Shown here one piece after another: positions 45,624 to 54,091 of a stretch of 64,000 nt of DNA. This DNA comes from Flagellimonas nanhaiensis (GTDB lineage Bacteria; Bacteroidota; Bacteroidia; Flavobacteriales; Flavobacteriaceae), in assembly GCF_003382275.1 (NCBI RefSeq), contig NZ_QTJX01000001.1, forward strand, positions 1,364,001 to 1,428,000. The letters run 5' to 3'. A model generated the notes under the pieces. That model worked only from the letters and a program-made list of their open reading frames with translations. It had not been told where the DNA came from and searched no databases. The translations under genes and the position numbers were made by a program. Position 1 is the stretch's first letter, and every line of letters begins with the position of its first letter.

Positions 45624-46466
45624 TTATAGTGCTCCCCACTCTTTCAAAGAATCTTTATTGAGCTTCACGTAATCAGCGTTACCTGCTTCTTCAGCTACTG
45701 CCATAGATCTTTTAGCAGCCTCAATAGCTCCTTTTTTGTCACCAAGTTTAGCATAGATAAGAGATTGCTTTCTCATCATCCAGAATCCCTTTTCATTCAT
45801 GGAAACTGCTTTGTCAATCCATTCTTTTGCTTTGTTCAAGTCCTTACCTTCATCCATAAAATAAGAAGCTGCGGCATAATAATCGTTGGCACTTGGTCCG
45901 GCCATTACAGATTCAATACTCTTGGTAGCTTTAGCCGAAGTAGGAACATCAAATTTCACACCCACATAAACTTTTTCCCACATAATCCCTAATGTAGCAC
46001 CATTATTATGCATATCATCAATGGTTATGGTAAATGTCTCAATAGGCATTGGAATTGGGTAAACTTCCGTCTTTACTGTAGCCGCCACTTTGGAGGCGTC
46101 CCAATTTCTTGGTGTACCCCAATTGTTGGTGTCAGAATAAAAGATAACCTCCCAAACTGCTTCACCTGGCTTGGTGAAAATAGCGTAGGAACCTGCTTTC
46201 AATTCTTTTCCCTGAACCACAACATCATCACTAAAAGTGACGGTGGTGTTCTTATTGGCACCCGTTCTCCACAAGGCATCGTAGGGAACCAAGTTGCCAA
46301 AAATGGTCCTACCTCTCATGGAAGGTCTGGCATATTCAACAACAACCTCGGTTAGACCTACCGTCTGCTTTATTTTGGATGGTGGGCTCGGTTGCGGTGT
46401 CTGCAATTGAGCTTCCATAGAAATGGAAAGTAATGCGACAAATACAAATAATACTAATTTCTTCAT
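45624..46466 (-). CDS. Secreted DUF2911-family protein
   Basis: A 280-residue protein with a signal peptide (1-19, ending SMEAQ). Residues 20-170 are the DUF2911 beta domain: VVEYARPSMRGRTIFGNLV and YDALWRTGANKNTTVTFSDD are its hallmark. Residues 190-280 are TPR-like helices (YYAAASYFMDEGKDLNKAKE). The function of DUF2911 is unknown. A -7-like TAGATTTG lies at 46497-46504 on the minus strand. Alone in its transcript. Confidence 0.87.
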   Translation of the reverse strand: MKKLVLFVFVALLSISMEAQLQTPQPSPPSKIKQTVGLTEVVVEYARPSMRGRTIFGNLVPYDALWRTGANKNTTVTFSDDVVVQGKELKAGSYAIFTKPGEAVWEVIFYSDTNNWGTPRNWDASKVAATVKTEVYPIPMPIETFTITIDDMHNNGATLGIMWEKVYVGVKFDVPTSAKATKSIESVMAGPSANDYYAAASYFMDEGKDLNKAKEWIDKAVSMNEKGFWMMRKQSLIYAKLGDKKGAIEAAKRSMAVAEEAGNADYVKLNKDSLKEWGAL

Positions 46467-46560
46467 TGGAACAGTGTTTTAGTTTTGTTAGTGGAACAAA
46501 TCTACTTATTAAGGTATCGAGGTATTGTTAACAAAGCCTTAAAAGAACAAGAGCTCAATA

Positions 46561-46600
46561 TATTTTGTTTAATATTTTATAAATATAATTAAACAAAATA
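46561..46600. promoter_or_regulatory. Perfect 13-bp inverted repeat upstream of the photolyase operon
   Basis: TATTTTGTTTAAT (46561-46573) and ATTAAACAAAATA (46588-46600) are exact complements around a 14-bp AT-rich spacer. The right arm ends 4 bp before the -7-like TATCTTTA (46605-46612) and covers the region where a -33 TTG would be, so it is well placed as an operator. Confidence 0.7.
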
Positions 46601-46604
46601 ATCG

Positions 46605-46612
46605 TATCTTTA
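46605..46612 (+). promoter_or_regulatory. Possible -7 element of SRPBCC-photolyase operon
   Basis: TATCTTTA is one mismatch from TAnnTTTG. No TTG lies at the right distance upstream, and the inverted repeat occupies that place, so the promoter probably needs an activator. The start codon is 15 bp downstream. Confidence 0.45.
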
Positions 46613-46626
46613 TCAAAATTCTATGA

Positions 46627-47124
46627 ATGAAACTTTATCAACTACGTTCAAAACAAATTCTGCCCATCTCCAAGGAGGAAGCCTGGGGTTTTCTATCCGA
46701 TCCTAGAAACCTTAAAACAATAACCCCGGAGCACATGGGGTTCCATATTCTTTCGGGTTCTGAAAAATCAATGTTTCCAGGACAAATAATCCAGTATAAG
46801 GTGAGTCCTTTTCCTCTTGTAACAACAAGATGGGTGACCGAAATCACCCATGTGAAGGAAGGTGAATATTTTGTGGATGAACAACGGTTTGGTCCCTATG
46901 CCCTATGGCATCATAAACACTTTCTCAAAGAAACTGAGCAAGGTGTGGAAATGCAAGACATTATCGACTACAAAATTCCCTTTGGGATTATTGGGCAGTG
47001 GATGCACCCCATTTTGGTTAAAAAACAATTGAAAAAGATATTCAAGTACCGAGAGCAAAAACTAATGGAGCTATTTGGAACAATACCAAACACCAAAAAC
47101 TACCTAGTAATAGAGTCAATATAA
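46627..47124 (+). CDS. SRPBCC-family protein coupled to photolyase
   Basis: A 165-residue ligand-binding-fold protein (START/Bet v1-like), beginning with the usual RSKQILPISKEEAWGFLSDP and containing IIDYKIPFGIIGQWMHPILV. Homologues are sometimes labelled cell division inhibitors (SulA-like), a label that I do not trust. It ends one base before the photolyase ATG, and this pairing is common in marine Flavobacteria, to my memory. Its ligand is unknown; a chromophore or carotenoid-related role is a guess. Confidence 0.85.
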   Translation: MKLYQLRSKQILPISKEEAWGFLSDPRNLKTITPEHMGFHILSGSEKSMFPGQIIQYKVSPFPLVTTRWVTEITHVKEGEYFVDEQRFGPYALWHHKHFLKETEQGVEMQDIIDYKIPFGIIGQWMHPILVKKQLKKIFKYREQKLMELFGTIPNTKNYLVIESI

Positions 47125-47125
47125 A

Positions 47126-48436
47126 ATGCCAGACCCAATTTCCATTTTTTGGTTCCGACGTGATCTGCGCTTGGAAGATAACGTTGGGCTGTATCACTCC
47201 CTAAAGGGAGATTATCCAATATTGCCCATATTCATCTTTGATTCCGAAATTCTAGAAAAACTGCCAAGAAATGATGCCAGGGTATCTTTTATATACGAAC
47301 AACTCCAAAGATTACGTAAGCAACTAAGCTCAGAATTCAACAGTAACATAGCCCTTTTTCATGGCTCTCCTTTATCCATTTTCGAGAAACTTGCCAAGGA
47401 TTATAGTCTAAAAACAGTATACACCAATCATGATTACGAACCCTATGCCATTCAAAGAGATTCGAGCATAAAAAACTTCTTGATAGAAAAGGGTATCAGC
47501 TTCAAGACCTTCAAAGATCAGGTCATTTTTGAAAAAGATGACATTGTAAAAGCCGATGGTTCTCCTTATGTGGTCTATACTCCATACATGAAGCGGTGGA
47601 AAGAGAAATTCAATCCCTCCATAAATCTATTGGACTATGATGCTTCGGAGAGTTTTGGCAACCTGTATCAAAATAAAAGTCTCCCCAACCTCAAATTGGA
47701 AGATTTAGGTTTTGAAACCTCAACCATCAAAATTCCAGAATATAAAGTCACTTCAAGCTTAATCCAAAGCTATGGGGACACTAGGGATTACCCAGCAATT
47801 GAATATGGTACCTCCAGGTTGGGACCGCATTTAAGGTTTGGAACAGTATCCGTTCGAAAGATGATAAAAAAGGCGGTGGCAGAGCAAAATAAGGTTTTCT
47901 GGAACGAACTGATATGGAGGGAGTTCTTCATGCAGATACTTTGGCACTATCCGCATACCGTCCATACGGCTTTTAAACCTAAATATGACCGTATTGCATG
48001 GCGCAATAACAAAGAGGAATTTGAACGTTGGAAAAAAGGAACTACAGGATACGCCCTTGTAGATGCTGGAATGCGGGAATTAAATTCGACTGGATACATG
48101 CACAATAGGGTCCGAATGCTGGTGGCCAGTTTTCTCTGTAAACATCTTCTCATAGATTGGCGTTGGGGCGAAGCCTATTTCGCCCAAAAGTTGTTGGACT
48201 ACGAACTGGCCAGTAATGTTGGTAATTGGCAATGGGCTGCGGGCAGTGGCGTGGACGCAGCTCCATATTTTAGGATTTTTAACCCATTAACACAAGTTGA
48301 CAAATTTGATAAACAGCATGAATATATCAGCAAATGGGTCCCTGAGCTCCAAGAACTCTCCTACCCTACCAAAATGGTAGACCATAAATTCGCCAGAGAG
48401 CGTTGTTTAAAAGTGTACAGAGAAGCTGTGGGTTAA
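47126..48436 (+). CDS. phr: Cryptochrome/deoxyribodipyrimidine photolyase family protein
   Basis: A 436-residue photolyase-family protein. The N-terminal Rossmann-type antenna domain starts FWFRRDLRLEDNVGLYHSL; the C-terminal FAD domain has the usual ELIWREFFMQILWHYP, MHNRVRMLVASFL and ASNVGNWQWAAGSG motifs. These fit a class I CPD photolyase, which uses light to split pyrimidine dimers. It follows the SRPBCC gene by one base and is presumably light or stress controlled through the 46561-46600 repeat. Confidence 0.93.
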   Translation: MPDPISIFWFRRDLRLEDNVGLYHSLKGDYPILPIFIFDSEILEKLPRNDARVSFIYEQLQRLRKQLSSEFNSNIALFHGSPLSIFEKLAKDYSLKTVYTNHDYEPYAIQRDSSIKNFLIEKGISFKTFKDQVIFEKDDIVKADGSPYVVYTPYMKRWKEKFNPSINLLDYDASESFGNLYQNKSLPNLKLEDLGFETSTIKIPEYKVTSSLIQSYGDTRDYPAIEYGTSRLGPHLRFGTVSVRKMIKKAVAEQNKVFWNELIWREFFMQILWHYPHTVHTAFKPKYDRIAWRNNKEEFERWKKGTTGYALVDAGMRELNSTGYMHNRVRMLVASFLCKHLLIDWRWGEAYFAQKLLDYELASNVGNWQWAAGSGVDAAPYFRIFNPLTQVDKFDKQHEYISKWVPELQELSYPTKMVDHKFARERCLKVYREAVG

Positions 48437-48545
48437 CGCTTTTTCAGTATTTTTAGAATCCGTTTGAAATTTTTACATGGGAAATTGTCCAGAAGATTTT
48501 AAATAGGCATTTGATTCGCAAACGACTAATTCAAATATCCTAATA

Positions 48546-49973
48546 ATGAGAAAACCTTTCCTCTTACTCCTACTCTGCCTTGTTTCCATGAATCTGGCAG
48601 CACAAAAATTAAGTTCTAACAAAAAAGCGGTAATCGCATCTGTTGAAAACCACAAGGAAAATCTGATCAAGATCAGTGATTCCATTTGGGCTTACGCGGA
48701 AACCGCCTTCAATGAGTCCAAATCTGCTGAAGTCTTGGCGGCATATGCCGAAAAAAATGGTTTAACAGTGACTCGCGGTGTAGCCGATATCCCTACCGCC
48801 TTTACAGCTACTTACGGTTCTGGGAAACCAGTAATCAGTGTTCTTGGTGAGTTTGATGCACTCCCAGGACTGTCCCAAAATACAGTCCCGACAAAAGACC
48901 CAAGGATAGATGGAGCTCCAGGCCATGGATGTGGACACAACATGTTCGGAGCAGCCAGTTTAGGTGCAGCAATAGCCATAAAAGAACAAATTGAAGCCGG
49001 TAAAATTAAAGGTACCGTTAAGTTTTTGGGAACTCCAGCTGAAGAAAAGTACTTTGCAAAAGTATGGATGGTTCAAGCTGGTCTTTGGGATGATGTTGAT
49101 GTAAACGTTAGCTGGCATCCTGGAGCAAATATTGAAGCTGATGTGCAAAGTGGACTTTCTCTTATCGATTTCATCGTAGAATTTTATGGGCAAGCGGCAC
49201 ATGCTTCCGCAGACCCTTGGAACGGGCGTAGTGCTTCCGATGCTCTTGAATTGTATACCACTGGAATCAACTATTACCGTGAACACATTAAGCCATCTTC
49301 CCGTATCCACTATCATATTCAAGATGGAGGTCAGGTGGTCAATGTAGTACCGGACTATTCCAAAATTTGGGTCAGGGTTCGCGATCCCAAAAGAAAAGTA
49401 ATGCTTCCCACATACGAGCAAGTGAAAAAAATGGCAGAAGGAGCAGCAATCATGGCCAATGTTGACTATAAAATATCATTGGTTTCTGGAATCTATGAAA
49501 CTCTTGTCAATCGCTCGGGAGGAGAAATCATGCAAAAAAACCTAGAGCTTTTAGGGCCAATCACCTATACCGATGAAGAAGTTGCCTTTGGTAAGGGAAT
49601 TCAAAAAGCTACCGGAAAGCCGGAAGTTGGAATGGATAGTAAGATTGAGCCATTACGAGAAACCGAAGAGCTTCCCGGTGGAGGATCTACGGACGTAGGT
49701 GATGTCAGCTGGAACGTACCCAACATTAACCTAAGTGTTACCGTGGCACCAAAAGATACGCCTTGGCATTCCTGGGCAGTTGTGGCCTGTGGTGGTATGA
49801 GCATTGGACACAAAGGAATGGTCTATGCTGCAAAAGCCATGGGAATGACTATGTTGGATTTATTTGAAAGTCCCAAGGTTGTAGAAAAAGTAAAAGAAGA
49901 GTTCAAGACCCGTAAAGGTGATGAAAAGTATGAGGCCATGATTGATGGCCCGCCACCAATTGGAGGTAATTAG
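48546..49973 (+). CDS. Secreted M20-family amidohydrolase (AbgB-like)
   Basis: A 475-residue protein with a signal peptide (1-19, ending NLAAQ). The M20 site has GEFDALPG, GHGCGHNMFGA (metal ligands), TPAEEKYF (catalytic/metal Glu) and a dimerisation domain starting near residue 200 (GQAAHASADPWNG). The closest named group is aminobenzoyl-glutamate hydrolase subunit B. Secretion suggests use of extracellular or periplasmic acylated amino acids. It is followed by two unrelated-looking genes in the same direction. Confidence 0.9.
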   Translation: MRKPFLLLLLCLVSMNLAAQKLSSNKKAVIASVENHKENLIKISDSIWAYAETAFNESKSAEVLAAYAEKNGLTVTRGVADIPTAFTATYGSGKPVISVLGEFDALPGLSQNTVPTKDPRIDGAPGHGCGHNMFGAASLGAAIAIKEQIEAGKIKGTVKFLGTPAEEKYFAKVWMVQAGLWDDVDVNVSWHPGANIEADVQSGLSLIDFIVEFYGQAAHASADPWNGRSASDALELYTTGINYYREHIKPSSRIHYHIQDGGQVVNVVPDYSKIWVRVRDPKRKVMLPTYEQVKKMAEGAAIMANVDYKISLVSGIYETLVNRSGGEIMQKNLELLGPITYTDEEVAFGKGIQKATGKPEVGMDSKIEPLRETEELPGGGSTDVGDVSWNVPNINLSVTVAPKDTPWHSWAVVACGGMSIGHKGMVYAAKAMGMTMLDLFESPKVVEKVKEEFKTRKGDEKYEAMIDGPPPIGGN

Positions 49974-50030
49974 TAGCGGGTTTCTACGACCAAACAACCA
50001 TCTTAAAAACACCTAAGAACATTACTAGTT

Positions 50031-50912
50031 ATGAAGGTATATTTGATACTGTTGGCCTTGATTATTGCTGGAAGTATACAGGCTCAACGAGATAAACTTG
50101 CCATTTTTGATAACCTCGTCGGAAAAACATGGAAGGCTGAGGGAAAATGGGGAGATGGCTCTCAGTTTAAGCAAGAAATCACTTTTCAATTTGGGCTTGA
50201 CAGCATGTTGGTCACAGCCAAATCGAAAGGATTTACGGACAGAGAGCAAACTATCTACGGCCCTAGAAACCATGGCATACGAAAGTATGATTCCAGGACC
50301 AACAGTATCAAATTTTGGGAATTCGACATTTTTGGAGGAACTACCGAAGGAACGGTTAAAAGCAAGGGCAAGGATATTATTTACACCTACTCTTATGGCG
50401 AATCTGTAGTTACCGATTATTGGGCCTATGTTGATGATCATACCTATGATTTTACTGTAGGAAGCTACGAAGATGGAGAGTGGAAGCAAACCTATATTAC
50501 CACACAGTTCAAAGCCGAGAAAAACAATTTCGATTTCCATTTTGACCACTATTCCTTAACGGTTACCAAACTTGGGGAAACCGGAGACTTCTATCAGAAA
50601 ATATTTGGATTGACAGAGATTCCGCACCCGGACAGAGCTCCTGGTTTTAGATGGTTTCAAATACGAGGTAATTCACAACTGCATCTAATCCAAAAGGAAG
50701 TAGCTGATTTTACACGAAACAAGAGTGTTCATTTGTGTGTGTCCACACAGAACCTTCAAAGCTTTATTGAACATTTGAAGTCGAACAACATCGATTTTTA
50801 TGATTGGCCAGGAAACAAAAATTCGATTACTGATCGTTCAGACGGAGTAAAACAAATATACATCCAAGATCCCGAAGGATACTGGGTTGAAATCAATACT
50901 GCAAAACATTAA
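50031..50912 (+). CDS. Secreted fusion of a lipocalin-like domain and a VOC domain
   Basis: A 293-residue protein with a signal peptide (1-19, ending SIQAQ). Residues 25-160 resemble DUF1579/lipocalin-like beta domains (LVGKTWKAEGKWGDGSQFKQ). Residues 178-293 are a VOC/glyoxalase module (HYSLTVTKLGETGDFYQKIF and IYIQDPEGYWVEIN). The two kinds of domain are usually separate proteins. No enzyme activity can be named. It lies 2 bp before the pirin gene, so they are co-expressed. Confidence 0.78.
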   Translation: MKVYLILLALIIAGSIQAQRDKLAIFDNLVGKTWKAEGKWGDGSQFKQEITFQFGLDSMLVTAKSKGFTDREQTIYGPRNHGIRKYDSRTNSIKFWEFDIFGGTTEGTVKSKGKDIIYTYSYGESVVTDYWAYVDDHTYDFTVGSYEDGEWKQTYITTQFKAEKNNFDFHFDHYSLTVTKLGETGDFYQKIFGLTEIPHPDRAPGFRWFQIRGNSQLHLIQKEVADFTRNKSVHLCVSTQNLQSFIEHLKSNNIDFYDWPGNKNSITDRSDGVKQIYIQDPEGYWVEINTAKH

Positions 50913-50914
50913 AT

Positions 50915-51919
50915 ATGGGCAATCCAATTCTTCAGACTTTTCCGCTGGGTGTTCCATGGCAGACACAAGATCCATTTTTGTTCTGTGTATACCACTGGGA
51001 CCACTATCCTAAAGGTGATGGGAATTTTGGGCCAGACCCTGCCTTATTGGAAGGCAGAAACTTGGGAAATGATTTTGACCCCACACAAAAATGGCGCATG
51101 TACCACGGTCAGACCATTCCTGGGTTCCCTTACCACCCTCATCGTGGATTTGAGACCATAACCATTGTGAACAAGGGCTTTTGCGATCATTCTGATTCTC
51201 TTGGGGCCGCTGGACGTTTTGGTGAAGGAGATGTGCAATGGATGACAGCTGGTAGAGGGGTGCAACATTCAGAAATGTTCCCTTTGCTTCATACGGATAA
51301 GGACAACCCTTTGGAACTGTTCCAAATTTGGTTGAACCTTCCTAAAGCCAGTAAGTTTGTTGAACCACATTTTAAAATGCTGTGGTACGAGGACATTCCC
51401 GTAATCAAGGAAGAGAATGCAAGTATCAAAGTAATAGCAGGAAATTACAAGGGTACCCAGGCAAACAAGCCTACTCCCGATTCTTGGGCCGCATCTGAGG
51501 AAAATGAGGTAGCCATTTGGAACATTCAGGTTGACCCAAATACTGAATTTACCCTACCAAAAGCAACTGCCGAAGTTGCGAGAACCCTATATTTTTATGA
51601 AGGTTCCGAAATCTTTTTTGGAGAAAGAAAAGTAAACCCAAATTTTGGAATAGCGCTTGACCCTTCCCAAGATACAGTCCTAAAGGTTGGAGGAGAAAAA
51701 GCACATCTTTTGATGCTTCAGGGTAAACCTATTGATGAGCCTGTTGCAAAATATGGTCCCTTTGTGATGAACACCGAACAAGAAATCCAACAAGCCATGG
51801 AAGAATATCGGCTCACACAATTTGGGGGTTGGCCCTGGCCACATGCCGATAACGTACATGGAGCAGACAAGGGCCGCTTTGCAAAGTATCCTGATGGGAC
51901 TTTGGTAGAAAAAAACTGA
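50915..51919 (+). CDS. Pirin-family cupin protein
   Basis: A 334-residue two-cupin protein. Pirin signatures are HPHRGFETITIV in the first cupin, with metal His residues, followed by GDVQWMTAGRGVQHSEMFP, and ELFQIWLNLPKASKFVEPHF. Bacterial pirins bind iron and some have quercetin 2,3-dioxygenase activity. Length is longer than the usual about 290 because of a C-terminal extension (EEYRLTQFGGWPWPHADNVH), also common in this sub-family. It starts 2 bp after the VOC fusion gene. Confidence 0.9.
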   Translation: MGNPILQTFPLGVPWQTQDPFLFCVYHWDHYPKGDGNFGPDPALLEGRNLGNDFDPTQKWRMYHGQTIPGFPYHPHRGFETITIVNKGFCDHSDSLGAAGRFGEGDVQWMTAGRGVQHSEMFPLLHTDKDNPLELFQIWLNLPKASKFVEPHFKMLWYEDIPVIKEENASIKVIAGNYKGTQANKPTPDSWAASEENEVAIWNIQVDPNTEFTLPKATAEVARTLYFYEGSEIFFGERKVNPNFGIALDPSQDTVLKVGGEKAHLLMLQGKPIDEPVAKYGPFVMNTEQEIQQAMEEYRLTQFGGWPWPHADNVHGADKGRFAKYPDGTLVEKN

Positions 51920-52018
51920 GCATCCCGAACGTTTTTAAAAGTGGTTATTCGGGTTTCATCCAAGAAGTTTAGGCGAGCAGTTTAATTACCATAGAAGATG
52001 AACTTGCGATAAATTGTC

Positions 52019-52037
52019 TTATCTTATCATAAGATAA
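52019..52037. repeat. 19-bp palindrome just before the TPR kinase start
   Basis: TTATCTTATCATAAGATAA has 9-bp perfect arms around one central base and ends 10 bp before the ATG at 52048. It is either an operator or a small RNA hairpin in the leader. Confidence 0.6.
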
Positions 52038-52047
52038 CAGAAAGAAA

Positions 52048-54021
52048 ATGAAACGGATTCGACTATTGATTCAAGTACTGTTCATTAGCGTAATGTGCCT
52101 TCACTTGAGCTTTTCCCAAACCCAAAAAATCGATAGCCTCCAAAATTTACTGAAAAAGACCAGCGATACCACAAAGGTTAAAATATTGAGGTCCCTAGGA
52201 ATGCAATTAAGGGGTCATGACAAGGAAGAAGCCCTTGAATATAGCTCCCAAAGTATGGAACTGTCCAAACAAATTGGATTTGTAAAAGGTGAAATAAAAG
52301 CACTATACGACATGGGGCTTACCCATGGTATGACAGCCAGCTATGCCGAGTCTCTTGACTTTTTTAACAGATGTCTTGATTTGGCCATAAAACACAATGA
52401 CCTTGACGTTATGGTAGATGTCTATAGTTCTTTTGGAATTGTCTACAAACGTATTGGGGACTACCCTACCAGTCAAGCCTATTATCTCAAAAACATTAAA
52501 CTGATTGATTCATTACAGCTGAATCGGGATGCCTCGTACGAATATATCAACCTAGGTATACTTTATGATTTGATGGACCAGCAGGAGAAGGCCATAGAAA
52601 GTTATAAGAAAGCACTTGAGGTATATACCGGACCGGACCTTGAATCCAAGGAAAGCATGGTCATGGCCAATTTGGCAGTGATAGATTTCAATAATGGAAA
52701 CTATGAGGCTGCACTTGAAAAGTTTCGTAAAAGGCATGCCTATTTGGAAAAACAAAAAGACAATGTTGCCTTATGTACCAGTTATTCAAACATTGGCAAT
52801 TGCTATCTCAATTTAGGACAATGGAATCTGGCTTATGATTATTTGATGAAATCCTTGGAGCTGGCCGACCAACTCTCCCTTCAACAACAGATCGTCGCAG
52901 GATACTATGGCCTGGCTGATCTTATGTTTCAACAAAAAAGATATAAGGAAGCAATTGAGTATTCCACAAAAAACCTTGAGGTCTTGGACGTTATTGGAGG
53001 GTACGATCAAAAACGTGAAGCCCACAAAATGGCCTATGAGATTTATGAGGCCATGAACCAGCTTCCAAAGGCCATCCACCATCTCAATCAGACAATGGCC
53101 TATAAGGACAGTCTACTCAACGAAACCAAGATCAAGGAAATCCAAAACCTTCAAATTCAACATGATGTATTTATTAAGGATAAAGAAATCGAGCAGAACG
53201 ACCTACAATTGGAACTCCTCAATACCCGTATGGTACAAAACAATAGGCGTTTGGCTTATCAAGCCATTATTATTGCCCTGCTATTGCTTTCTTCGGTTTT
53301 GCTCTATTTCCGCTATAGAAATAAGAACAAATCCAACAAAATGCTCTCCGAGAAAAATGAAATCATATCTCAGCAAAAATTGTCCATTGAAGCTATGAAC
53401 GAGGAGTTGGAAAAGCGGATGTTAAGGGCTCAAATGAACCCTCATTTTATTTTCAATTCCTTGAACTCTATTCAACACCTTATAAATTCAGGTGATAAAC
53501 TGGCGGCACTTAGTTATCTCAACAAATTTTCAAAATTACTTCGACAGGTGCTTGAAAGTTCCATGGATGTCAATCTGGTCTTGCACGAAGAAATCGAATT
53601 GCTCAAAATATATGTGGAATTGGAATCACTCCGATTTGACGATTCTTTTGAATATGACTTTCACATTGATAAAAACCTAGAGGTTTACGAACATGAGGTT
53701 CCGATGCTTTTAGTACAACCCTATATTGAAAATGCTATTATTCATGGACTGATTCCCAAAGAAGGCCCAAAACAATTATCCATTTCTTTCAACGACCTTA
53801 AAGGTTACATTGAGTGCATCATTGAGGATAATGGCATAGGGTTTAACAAGGAGACAAAACCCAAAAAATCTTTGGGTCCATCTAGGGGGATGTCTATTAC
53901 CGCTAAGCGGATTGATGCTTTGAAAAAATTTTCAAAAGAAAAGCTGTTGAAAATTGAGCAATTGAACGGCGGCCCCGAAACTGGTACAAGGGTTGTTATT
54001 TTGATTCCAAAGGAAAAATAA
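52048..54021 (+). CDS. TPR sensor kinase of the LytS/His_kinase type
   Basis: A 657-residue sensor. A signal peptide (1-24, ending SFSQ) is followed by about nine TPR units (40-370), a transmembrane helix at about 401-422, a coiled coil and a His_kinase domain with MNPHFIFNSLNSIQHL (phospho-His466), then an HATPase fold (LLVQPYIENAIIHGL, EDNGIGFN). This kinase type usually works with LytTR regulators; none is adjacent. It converges on murA with 70 bp between. Confidence 0.9.
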   Translation: MKRIRLLIQVLFISVMCLHLSFSQTQKIDSLQNLLKKTSDTTKVKILRSLGMQLRGHDKEEALEYSSQSMELSKQIGFVKGEIKALYDMGLTHGMTASYAESLDFFNRCLDLAIKHNDLDVMVDVYSSFGIVYKRIGDYPTSQAYYLKNIKLIDSLQLNRDASYEYINLGILYDLMDQQEKAIESYKKALEVYTGPDLESKESMVMANLAVIDFNNGNYEAALEKFRKRHAYLEKQKDNVALCTSYSNIGNCYLNLGQWNLAYDYLMKSLELADQLSLQQQIVAGYYGLADLMFQQKRYKEAIEYSTKNLEVLDVIGGYDQKREAHKMAYEIYEAMNQLPKAIHHLNQTMAYKDSLLNETKIKEIQNLQIQHDVFIKDKEIEQNDLQLELLNTRMVQNNRRLAYQAIIIALLLLSSVLLYFRYRNKNKSNKMLSEKNEIISQQKLSIEAMNEELEKRMLRAQMNPHFIFNSLNSIQHLINSGDKLAALSYLNKFSKLLRQVLESSMDVNLVLHEEIELLKIYVELESLRFDDSFEYDFHIDKNLEVYEHEVPMLLVQPYIENAIIHGLIPKEGPKQLSISFNDLKGYIECIIEDNGIGFNKETKPKKSLGPSRGMSITAKRIDALKKFSKEKLLKIEQLNGGPETGTRVVILIPKEK

Positions 54022-54091
54022 ACATAGCACATTGAGCAATGTCCAACTTCACATCCAGGAAAAAGAACTTTTAGAAAATACCTTTAAAAAG

